A stretch of DNA of 64,000 nt from Adiantum capillus-veneris (taxonomy: Eukaryota; Streptophyta; Polypodiopsida; Polypodiales; Pteridaceae), in NCBI GenBank assembly GCA_014529385.2, contig CM043970.1, forward strand, positions 41,657,279 through 41,721,278, written 5' to 3'. The notes below the pieces were generated by a model. That model worked only from the letters and a program-made list of their open reading frames with translations, had not been told where the DNA came from and made no database searches. The translations under genes and the position numbers were made by a program. Numbering within the stretch: the stretch's first letter is position 1; every line of letters starts with the position of its first letter. Positions 1 to 8,910 of the stretch are shown in pieces.

Positions 1-52
1 CCTTCGCAATGATTCCTGTTAGCAAAACCTCCTCTTCTTGAGCCAAACTTTC

Positions 53-490
53 TCAGCCATGATAAAGAGGTAAATTAGTCATAGCATGTTCAATGTGTCT
101 GAGGCTCCATGTCGCTTTGAACTTTTTTAACAAGACTTTAATTCTGAAACACATTTCCTTCAATGAGGTGTTCTTGCTCTTCCACACACCCAAGACTTGC
201 TTCACAACTAACAAGGCGTCACCTTTTATGCTCAATCTTCTAGTCCCATGCTTCAAACAAATGTGTAATCCGGCTTTCAAAGTAGCATATCATCCTCGTT
301 GTTACTATGCGCATCCAATTTGAACCCTCTCTTGCTGCATACTAGCTTCCCCTTTGGATCGTAAAGTGCTATACCCCCAAAAGATGCATCATGGATATTT
401 CTGTATGAGCCATCAAAGAAAAACACATGTGCATTGTTGATCTATGACACCTCTTCAACTACCTATTTCACCACCTCTTCCTTAACAAGA
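53..490 (-). pseudogene. second (archaeal-type) RNase H domain of Tat-like gypsy
   Basis: Two frames together give an RNase H fold signature. The N-terminal part (about 490-290) contains FFDGS, with the first catalytic Asp, followed by a GGIALYDPKG turn. The C-terminal part (280-53) contains the strand-helix segment GDALLVVKQVLGVWKSKN, with another catalytic Asp, and ends in an HIEHAMTN segment resembling the usual HIxRxxN ending. It lies 3' of a conventional gypsy RNase H, which is the dual RNase H order of Tat elements. A frameshift near 285 separates the halves. Alternative: an RNase H of a non-LTR element, but the neighbouring gypsy domains argue against that. Confidence 0.7.
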
Positions 491-735
491 AGTAGATTCT
501 CCTTGTAAGTCAAAAAATCAGCTAGCATAGCTCTTGTACTGTCTTCCACTAAAAAAGAGAACTCACACTCTTGCAACTCAATTACCCATTTCTTGACCAC
601 ATTTGACATGTTATTCCTGTTAATTAATTGTGGAAAAAAGGCGTAGCTCGTTAGGAAAACAAAAGGTCATGGTAGCAAGTAATGACAAAATTGTCGACAA
701 GCAAATATTACATTGGCCATCACTAGCTCTACTTC

Positions 736-1062
736 CTATAATTTTCTTTCTACTACCAACTTCACTTGGCTTGCACAATACACTGGCCTCATATAATGGT
801 TGTCCTTCCTCTTTTCAAATAGCATGACTCCAATGGAATCATCCCCTACTGATGGATTTACATAAAACACTTGCTCCCTATCAAGAGCTTGCATGGCTGA
901 CAGCCCCCCTAACACCTCTTTCACCTCTTGAAACACTTCTTCACACTTGTCATCCCATTGCAATGGATCATGCTTTGCCACTTGTTGTAATGGATAAAGG
1001 AGTTGTGAAGACAATGGAATAAATTGCACCATGTACTTCACTTTCTGTATAAAGGTTGCCAA
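736..1062 (-). pseudogene. gypsy RT connection and RNase H segment
   Basis: The 108-residue segment begins with the helix that normally follows the gypsy RT thumb and contains a W-x-D-x-C-xx-x-F element (QWDDKCEEVFQEVK), then a strand with VNPSVGDDSIGVMLFE where the first RNase H Asp is expected as VDAS. Here VNPS replaces it, so the catalytic Asp appears changed. The segment ends with the YCASQVK strand typical of gypsy RNase H. It sits between the RT and the second RNase H on the same strand. Confidence 0.65.
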
Positions 1063-1134
1063 TTGCTTTGTACTCTTAGGTGATGGAAGAAGAATAATAG
1101 ACTTAACCTTTTCTGGAGTCTCAATGCCATTTTC

Positions 1135-1730
1135 TTACACCATATGGCCCAATAACTTCACCCTTGGCTGTGCTACATGACACTTCTTTGGATTTAGTTG
1201 TTCTCCACATTCATCATATCGAGCCAATACCATATGCATCTTCTCATGGTGTTCAGTCCTACTGCTGTAGACACAAAAGTCATCCATAAAATCTTTAGCA
1301 CAACTATTAACAATGAATGGTGCCAATACCCAATTTGCTCTCTCTTGATAGATAGATGGTGCATTTGACAACCCAAATGGAAATACCATGTAGCAATAAC
1401 AACCCCATGCCATAATGAAAATTGTCTTTGTTCGGACTTTAAGAGCAATCTTCAATTGAAAAGAGCATGAAAAACCATCACACACATTGTACCTCTCATA
1501 ACCTGCACCACTCAATCCAAGATCTAATCAATGAATGGAAGGGGGTATGGGTTCTTCTTAGTGGCTGCATTTAAGGGTTTAAAATCTACAAAAATCCTCC
1601 ACTTCCCTACTTCTTTGGACTGCCTACTAATGGACTCACCCATTATGTGGTCTCCACAGGGGCTGTGAACCCTGCCTTCAATAACTTGCCCACCTCTTCC
1701 CACAAGGCTTCCATCTTCTCTTGGCCCATC
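1135..1730 (-). pseudogene. reverse transcriptase of Tat-like gypsy
   Basis: The catalytic palm is clear: FGLSNAPSIYQ, then the active-site box FMDDFCVYSS (x-x-DD), then LNPKKCHVAQPRVKLLGH, the usual end of the gypsy RT palm. The N-terminal finger part (about 1730-1520) is in other frames and still shows WVSPLV and a degraded DFKPLNAAT-like segment. The frame is broken at least once near 1515 and there is an in-frame stop in the fingers. It cannot give a working enzyme as it stands. Confidence 0.8.
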
Positions 1731-1734
1731 CTTC

Positions 1735-2500
1735 TTAGCCTTTGCCGCAGTGGCTTAGCACCTCCTTCAGCTCTATATGCATTTCTTCTCCTTTGAACCC
1801 TCTAATCTCTTCATATGAAGTAATGAAAAAATCAAGAAAACTAGCGAGCATGTGCAAACATATCTCCTTCTCCATATTTGAGAGGTCTCCACTGATCATT
1901 TGTGTTATCAATTCCTGCTTCTTTGACAATTCAACCTTGGTTTGCATCAACCCTTCAATCACTTCATAAGGCCCTTCACTTTCATCCTCAATCTCATTTG
2001 CAAATGCAACTAAACTAGACTCATGGATTTCTTTGTCCATCACAATAAATACAACATCAACATCCTCCTCACTGCTAGTAGTACTATCATTGTCCTCGTC
2101 AGACACTGTGGAATAGTCTTCATCACTAGACTCATCCTCATCTTCAAAAAGTTCCTCCAATAGTTTCCTTGTGTCCATATTATATAGATTCTTGGCATGC
2201 GTCTTTTCGTAGAGTCTAATCGTACCACATCTCCAATCTTGAACAGCTCCCATTGCGCGTAACCATGGTTTGCCTAGTATAATAGGATATGCTCCCAACC
2301 CCGTTGGCATCACATAAAAATCAACCACCACCTTTGCATCATACGTCTCCACTTCTAAGCTCTTTACAACACCCAAACATTTTACTTTATGATGGTTTGC
2401 AAATCTAATCCGAAAACATGATACCCCAGTCACTGTAAGACCCATATTCTCAACGCATGAGTGTGTTATGACACATATTTGGGATCCACCATTATCTTAG
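1735..2500 (-). pseudogene. retropepsin region and acidic PR-RT linker
   Basis: The ORF covering 2445-1735 has 236 residues. Its first 90 match the C-terminal half of a gypsy protease, with the hallmark PIILGKPWLRAMGAVQDW. The protease N-terminus lies upstream near 2500-2445, where DNGGSQICVIT occupies the place of the D-[ST]-G loop, out of frame with the preceding gag tail. After the protease comes a strongly acidic, serine-rich stretch (EDEDESSDEDYSTVSDED and more) of about 50 residues, then a helix-rich linker leading to RT. Acidic PR-RT linkers are common in plant gypsy elements. Confidence 0.7.
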
Positions 2501-2892
2501 GCACCATTTCTATAAGCTGCCCAAAAGTAACATTTTCTTTCCTGCTTCTCAGATCCTCCTTCAAGTCATAGCTTAATTGCCCATCCCCTAGTGGAAAATC
2601 TGAAACATGAAACGTGTGACAAGCCCTTATTTTCCTCTTGGCATTGACATCCTCTCCTTCATGGCTCTTTCCCTTCTTCTTACTAGGACCTGAGCCACTT
2701 CTTCCTTATTTATCATGTGTGGTCCTCTTCCCAATAGGCATCACTAATGTATCCTCCAGCTTTGCTGCCTTTTCAAAGGTGACCACACTTATCACTTTTG
2801 TCTTCCCTTTTCCTCTTGGGTTAATCCATTGGTTCCTTCTTCTTCCTTAATTTCAATTCCATAATCATTTGACCTAGTTAGCACATGTCTTG

Positions 2893-3300
2893 TCAATGGA
2901 TACATGTCTCCCCCATCCTTGGTGGCTTATCACATTGTTGGATCATGTGGCCCAACTCTTCGTAGTTAAAACATATGGGAGTCTGCCTCCAGACCCTACC
3001 ATTGCTTTGTCCAACACCATTCCTGGGTTTTTCTTCATGTCTTGGATGATTTGAAAACCTTACCCGACCTCGATTATTTCCCACATTACCTAGCATATTT
3101 AGGCTAAGATTCTTCATTAAGTCTACCACTTGTTTCATGTCTTTCCTTAGGCCATTATCTTGCACTGCTGTAGTGACCACTGCTGGCATAACCTGAGGAG
3201 TAAAAAAAACCACTGGTTCATGATGAACCCCTGGCATGCAAGGATCCATAGGCTGAAACTCAGACCTCCTGCGCAAAGACTCTACTCCTAGCTGACTCAT
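2893..3300 (-). pseudogene. gag nucleocapsid segment with degenerate zinc knuckle
   Basis: This 135-residue piece follows the capsid segment. Near its C-terminus it has CFNYEELGHMIQQC, spaced exactly as a CX2CX4HX4C zinc knuckle, but the second Cys is Tyr (codon TAC, one G-to-A step from TGC). The preceding NNRGRVRFSNHP stretch is basic, as expected for RNA-binding nucleocapsid. It is separated from the capsid segment by a stop or frame change at about 3305. About 2510-2890 reads on as a gag-to-protease tail in broken frames. Confidence 0.65.
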
Positions 3301-3312
3301 TCTTCTCAGCTT

Positions 3313-3930
3313 TCACTCTTTGTTCCTCGCTACATCTAGTGCATCTTCATATGTTCTAGGCTTCTTTACCTGCACTCTCCATTGTATATTCTCCCAAAGA
3401 CCATCCAAGAACCTGTCCTTCTTCATCATGTCAGATGGGGGTACCTGTGGTGCTAAGGCCTTGCACATCCACTCCCATGTCATTGAAAAATTATGTATGT
3501 ACTCATCTACTGGCTCACCTTCCCTTTGCATCAAACCCTGTACTTCTTGCCACACTTTGTCAGGATCTTTTGTCATCACAAACTCCACTTCCAATGCATG
3601 CCTTAGATTGTCCCAACTTAATCTCACAGGTGGATCAGCCGCATGCAACTCCTCTTCAAATGATTTGGACCAAATTTGTGCATCACTCTTCAAAAAAATC
3701 TGGAGAAGACTTAATATCTACACTGTATCATGAATCTCGTTGCTAATGCAAGCAACCTCCATATTTTTCAAAAAGTTATCCACATATTCATCACTTCTTC
3801 CATGAAATTCCGGATAAGAAAAAGCCATGGCTATCCAAGTTTTGATGCTTTGAGAACCCCTTCTAACATAAGCACAAGAACCCAAAAAATTTTACTGACT
3901 CAATCTGAAAAAACTTCAATGGAGCTCAAG
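3313..3930 (-). pseudogene. gag capsid (retrotransposon gag family)
   Basis: The best part (3693-3313) shows the retrotransposon-gag fold pattern: SWDNLRHALEVEFV, then VWQEVQGLMQREGEPVDEYIHNF (the conserved L-x-Q-x-x-G-x-x-V-x-x-Y-x-x-x-F helix), MCKALAPQVPPSDMM and FLDGLWENIQWRV. The upstream N-terminal part to about 3930 is in another frame and weak. It is the first gene of the minus-strand element and would form the capsid. Confidence 0.7.
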
Positions 3931-5150
3931 ATTTAGAAAAGGATGAACACGTGCACATCAAATGAGTTTTCATAGTTCATCGTCGGAACTACAATAGGTA
4001 GAGGGTATCTCTCTTTATCTTCTTGGCCCAAACATAAATACTATGCGCTGCTGGTCAAAAATCTTCCTGTCCACATGAACATTTATCTGGATTCTTTGTG
4101 CAAAATGAAAAGGAGTGAAATGAGGTCCGTCGTGATTATCCATCAAAAGCCATCCATGCAGCTTCCAAGAAAGCACACTTGACTAATTACCCTCTGATTT
4201 TTCCAGAATTTCAGCAGCATAACAACATAAATGGTTCAAAAGACCAAAAAACTAGCCATCACAACTTGGAAAAATTTTGGCTGAGTTTTTCCAAAATTAG
4301 AGAAGTAAAAACCAAAATTATTGACTGTATATGTATGCATAATCTACCAACAATGGTATCAAAACATCAAGTAAGAATCACTATTACATACCCTATGACA
4401 AGGTCATGAAAAGGGTGCTCCAGCCACCCATATCACCGAAAGGATCTCACACTTGAGAATCCCCCAGCTCAATAAAACCTCACCACGACCCCCTCACAAA
4501 GGTTTATGAAAATATCGTATAGTCAAGTCTCAAAAATGACTATCTTCCAAACCAAGTCTTAGAAATGGCTAGGGCTACCAAATAAAACTAAGTATGGCTC
4601 CACAAAGGCGTACAATGGCAGTATCCACAAGTATCGTACAATACAAGACAATGCACTCAAATAGGCGCCAAATTATGCATACCCACGGAAACTGCAAGTG
4701 ACTCCTACTTGGTAGTATATCACTCTACTCCAGCTACATGTACATATGTGAATCACCTGTACCTTTACCTGTACGCTGTAACCTGTAACATGTACCCTCT
4801 AACAAATTGTAGTCTGTAATCTCAAATGTGAAGGTACTCGAAGAAGATCCTCACTAGGGGCACTAAAAGAATATGAGCGGTATGGAAACACACACAACGC
4901 CTCTATAATCACCCAACACACACTCTTGGGATAATACACACACATTATGGGGCACCACTCGGCTTACACAATCCACCTGGCCGAGACAAGGAACACACCG
5001 ATGGAGTGAGAGGAGAGAGACTATCCATTTGCCCACTCAACACACACACACACACACACACACACAAATCAGCTCAAAGGAGGAAGATTTCTGATGCTTA
5101 TATACAATTGAGCTTGGGCTGATACCAATGAGGCAAATAGCTCACACCAT
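3931..5150. other. non-coding, element 5' flank, origin unclear
   Basis: No convincing coding sequence on either strand. Presumably this includes the 5' leader or LTR of the Tat-like remnant, but neither a TG...CA LTR boundary nor a minus-strand priming site was found. It holds a run of short related words rich in TGTAC and CTGTAAC at about 4730-4810 and a CA microsatellite at 5041-5066. Confidence 0.5.
5041..5066. repeat. (CA)n microsatellite
   Basis: Thirteen uninterrupted CA units, seen directly. Confidence 0.95.
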
Positions 5151-5333
5151 CACTAAAAGAGGCTATGTGTACTTGTGACGCTTTTGGTGACGGAAATACA
5201 TTGGGCTTTTTTACTCCCCGGCGTCCCTACCACCGTTGCTACAAGCGTCGCTACGAGAATGTTGCTATACGCATCGCTATATGCACCGCTAAATAGCGAC
5301 ACATATAGTGACGATTGCAGTCCTTCTGTAGTG
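5151..5333. mobile_element. CACTA-derived short element (MITE-like)
   Basis: It starts CACTAAAAGAGG and ends ...TCTGTAGTG, i.e. inverted CACTA termini. The interior aligns with the subterminal region of the CACTA ends at 56896 and 63403: a TGACGCTTTTGGTGACG box, an ACATTGGGCTTTTTT box and many copies of the GTCGCTA / TAGCGAC motif. At 183 bp it has no coding capacity. The three bases on each side (CAT and TTA) do not match, so no target duplication can be claimed. Confidence 0.65.
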
Positions 5334-5351
5334 TTAGCAGCAAGCTAACAC
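5331..5351. repeat. perfect 8-bp inverted repeat with 5-nt loop
   Basis: GTGTTAGC, loop AGCAA, then GCTAACAC. It overlaps the last three bases of the CACTA-derived element and lies 61 bp before the LTR at 5413. No function is assigned. Confidence 0.8.
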
Positions 5352-5412
5352 AGACACCATTTTTTGGAGTTCTCTTTGTAAAACATTTATTATTTTGATA
5401 AATCAGGAATAT

Positions 5413-6277
5413 TGTAACTCCTATTGTCTCAGATAAACTTTGTAATTAATGAGCCGGGGCTACAAGCTTTCAGATTGTATCAGACAGTCATTTTCCAGCT
5501 TTGGTAGAAGTTAGAACTCCAGATTATTAGTTTTGACCACCCAAAAAACTTAGCTAAGGTATAAAAGCCAATTTTTGTAAGTTTTTTGTAAGTTTTTTAT
5601 AAGTTTTTGGATAAGAAATACACAGCATGAGCTAACGGCACTCACATGTCTCCTTCCCGCGCTTCCTACTCCCTCTCCAATTGTCACATTGAAATTGTGT
5701 TTGTTGCATTGCAACCGTAGGTAAGAGCTCTACGTACGCATTGACATAAGCCATTCACAGTATTTTGTAGCTTTTGGCGTCGCCGACCCGCAGCCTAATT
5801 TTATCATAACTAGGAATTTACACTTTTAGATCGAAAACTAAGAATAGGCGGGGTATTGGGGCATCATTGCTAAGCCTTTAGATGCATTCTGGGTCAAAAA
5901 CGACTGGGTCAAAAATCCACTGCTGCCGTTAATAATCGCGATTTTGGAACTTGACCTAAAGTGGGGTTTGAGACCATAGGCATGTGTTCTTAGGTCTTAT
6001 AAAATTGTCCTAGAAGTTTTGTTACGTTTGGACGTCATTTGATGCTATAACGGATGTGATTTGCTTGCCGATGAGCAATTGGCTTTTGGTGATTTCAGTC
6101 ACTTGAGTGTAGCTTGAGTTAGATGCGAGTTGTTAGTTGTTTTCCAAGAGATTGAAAACCTCTTGTAGCATCTATGCACTAGTCGAGTCAGCTTCATCCC
6201 ATGGTTTGTTAAATTAATTGTGGTTTTCGCTAATATTGTAATAAGATAGGATAATGAGGTTAAACATGCGTCCCACA
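5413..6277 (+). repeat. LTR of gypsy family 1 (5' LTR)
   Basis: Begins TGTAACTCCTATTG and ends CCCACA, followed two bases later by a tRNA priming site, which fixes its right end and plus orientation. A related copy lies at 51328-52164 and aligns along its whole length. A TATA box (TATAAAAG) lies at 5560-5567. Near 5928-5945 it contains GTTAATAATCGCGATT, half of the palindrome repeated in the leader. Flanking bases at 5408-5412 are AATAT; no matching duplication was found elsewhere. Confidence 0.85.
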
Positions 6278-6279
6278 TT

Positions 6280-6298
6280 TGGTGCCGCTGCCGGGGAT
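6280..6298 (+). other. tRNA primer binding site (Asp-tRNA type)
   Basis: TGGTGCCGCTGCCGGGGAT directly follows the LTR. It resembles the priming site of plant Athila/Tat gypsy elements, which is complementary to the 3' end of tRNA-Asp. It shows that the element at 5413 reads to the right. Confidence 0.8.
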
Positions 6299-8224
6299 CA
6301 AAGAGACCTAAACTACGGAAAAACACGAGCATTTTGTATAGTTTTCCTTTAACTTCCTCTAAGTTCGCCTAGAGTTCAAAACTTTCTTTTAGAAACTGCA
6401 TAGCTTAAGATTGTCATCTTTTGCTGTGTAGAGGTAGCTTGGAGGTAATCGTACTTACTGAGTACCTTTAGGATTGTAGGACTGTGGATTCAGATTAGGA
6501 TTTGGATAATGATTGGTAGATGAGACAAGTCTTAAGATCAAGGCTCTGAAAAACATGAAAAACACCTGAAAACGAGTGTTTGTGGACACTTTCCACAATT
6601 CCATTGCATGAGAATCTAGGAATAGGGTAAGTAGGATCCGAGGTGGATTTTAGAACATTGCTCTCTCTGAAAGAATCAAGTGTAAGTTGTTATTGGAAGT
6701 TGAATAATTATAGGTCTATAGCTAGAAAAAGCTCGAAAAGACTTGAATCCACTCAATCCGACTCGAGAGTAAGCCTAAGAGTTGTCTCAACCAGTTGGTA
6801 AGCTCAAAGACACTTCGAGGTAAAAATTTCAAGAGTTGTCCAAAACTCAGATTATTTACTTTTTTTTGACATTTTAGGCCAAATTAAGTTGTGACTTGAT
6901 TCATAGGTTTAAAATAGCTCATATAAAGACTGTCTCTGAGAAAATTGCAAAAAAGTGCTCATTTTAAGTCTAAAGTTAATAATCACGATTATTAACTTTC
7001 TGCTCTAAATTAGCCAAGGTTCATACCATTGACTCATTGCATATGTACAAACAACTTTTGTAAAGACCCAAGAGATTTGGATCACTAAACTGGCAAAAAA
7101 TTGGATAAAAACTAAAGTTTGTACTGACTTTTTGAATTTTGAGTATAAATTGGGAAAAAAATTATACAAACTTGTTGAAATTTGTTCCATAGGCTTATGT
7201 TGATGTGATAAACATGTATACATACTCAGTTCACCAAAAATTTGCACAAATTTGTCAGAAGTAAATAATCGCGATTATTTACATTTGTCCTATTTTTCAA
7301 CTTTTTTGACCAAGTCACCATACCACTAGCGTCCCCATGTTGTAATAAGCCCACAAACCAAACTTGGTAAGATTTGGATCACTGGATTGAAAATTGAGAA
7401 TAAAATTGCAAAGTTTGGACACATAATTGATGACCATTTGACCAAAAATTATCCAAGCTTGGTGAAACTTGGCTAGTAACCTTAACTTAAGGTGCTTAAC
7501 AGACAGTGTGTCAAAGTTGGGATAAAAATTTGCAAAAATATAGCTAGAGTAAATAATCGTGATTATTTACATCTGCTTCAAAACTTGATGATTTTGCAGA
7601 TTTGAGTATACCACAAGGTCAAGCACATCAAGTAGACCTCACAAATCAAGTTTGGTGAAATTTGGATCCCAAAAGTGAGACTTAAACTAGATTCTCGAAA
7701 TCAGAATCTGCAGACACCAAACAGTTGATAAACTTGATCAGATTTTGTCCAAACTTGTTGATACTTGTCCAAGGACTTTAACAAGTTGTATGCCAAACCT
7801 ATCAAAAAAGTGCAAAAAATTGATAAAAGTAAATAATCATGATTATTTACTTCTGCTATCTAGAGACACTATTTTTGGCTTTTGAACTTATGCAGTGATA
7901 GACCAATATAATAAAAATCCATAGGGCAATTTTGGGCTCAATCGGATCAAAATTGATACATGTACACTTAATTTTCAGGTTGCAGATCAAACCTTTGGAT
8001 TTTTGCTAAAGTCGAATTTGAAAATCAAATTTTGACTCTCATAGCTCCATTTGAAGTGATACATAGAGATCAATCACGAGAATAGAAAAAACTGTACTGT
8101 CCTTAGGGAAGAATAGCTAACTTGATCAAATTTGTACAGGAATCAGGTTGCAGACGCGGAACCCGTGGCTTGACAGAAAGTTGCAATTGAATCAGGTAGA
8201 AATTGACGACAAGTCAATCCAAAG
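6299..8224 (+). repeat. long leader with four evenly spaced palindromes
   Basis: Untranslated leader between priming site and gag-like ORF, AT-rich and without reading frames. It is a degenerate tandem array in which each unit of about 285 bp holds one palindrome: 6972-6999 (arms AAAGTTAATAATC), 7261-7282 (arms GTAAATAATCG, perfect), 7549-7570 (arms GTAAATAATC) and 7827-7852 (arms AAGTAAATAATCA). Centres are 286, 288 and 280 bp apart. Between palindromes the units share phrases like AACTTGGTGAAATTTGGATC. In RNA each could fold into a hairpin; as DNA each is a symmetric protein-binding-type site. Function unknown. Confidence 0.85.
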
Positions 8225-8910
8225 GTGACTACTCTATCGAGGGCTTCACAATTCTATATGAACCTTAGATCCGGTCGTGTACTAGGAAATCAGGGCATAC
8301 TCGGAGAAACCTCCAGCAGAGTATCCACTGAAGAAAGCATGAATCAAGGCAATTCCTTGCACACGATTCCTGAAGAAGTCTCAGACACTTTTTCAGATTC
8401 AACATCTGAAATGTCTTCTTACTCGACTCACTCGAAAACCAGGACGACAGTGCGCTATAAGCATATACTATCTTTTTTCAAGACTAACCGTCACGGAGCC
8501 CAGGTTTACTTGGACCCTAACGAGGAGTATGCTATTCGCATTGATGACCATGGTATTGAGTTGGACCACCAACTTTAGAATTTGAGGGATGTGATCAAGT
8601 AGATTTGAAGCCTTTGAAATGGCTTAATACGGATAATCCTAGGATCGAAGTCTATTGTTAGGAAGATAGAAACATAAAAGATCTTTTGTGGACTTCTCAT
8701 GCCAAACCAGGACAATTAACGGCCATGAAGATCATCTATATCTTCAAGATCAAAGATAATGGATCAATAGACCTACCAACCTACTTGTTTAGGGATTGTT
8801 ATAACAACAACTTTGTTATGAGGAGGTAGAACAAACCAAATACCAACGATATTCCTTACAGGATTGGATATTGGGGCAAGGACCAGAAACAATTCCAAGG
8901 GATGAACATC
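8225..8910 (+). pseudogene. gag-like or unknown N-terminal ORF of gypsy family 1
   Basis: An open frame starts at 8225 after the leader and gives 117 residues (MTTLSRASQFYMNLRSGRVL...), rich in Ser/Thr and acidic residues. The same element continues in another frame to about 8910 with two TAG codons (8668, 8827) and segments such as WTSHAKPGQLTAMKI and YGKDQKQFQGMNI-like text. No known domain was recognised. Its place right after LTR, priming site and leader suggests the gag position. The right side is cut by the repeat array of another element. Confidence 0.45.

Larger units (their letters stand above)
1..3930 (-). mobile_element. Tat-like Ty3/gypsy retrotransposon remnant
   Basis: Read on the minus strand from 3930 down to 1, the order is gag capsid, CCHC region, protease, acidic linker, reverse transcriptase, RNase H and a second RNase H. 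This is the gypsy order gag-PR-RT-RH, with the extra archaeal-type RNase H that marks the Tat lineage. The integrase and 3' LTR would lie to the left of the window. No 5' LTR or tRNA priming site was found to the right of gag. Frames change several times and stops are frequent, so the copy is dead. Confidence 0.8.

Noticed and set aside
4349-4365. Priming site TGGTATCAAAACATC on the plus strand
   Set aside because: No LTR end before it and no plus-strand gag after it; it matches only the first part of the tRNA site.
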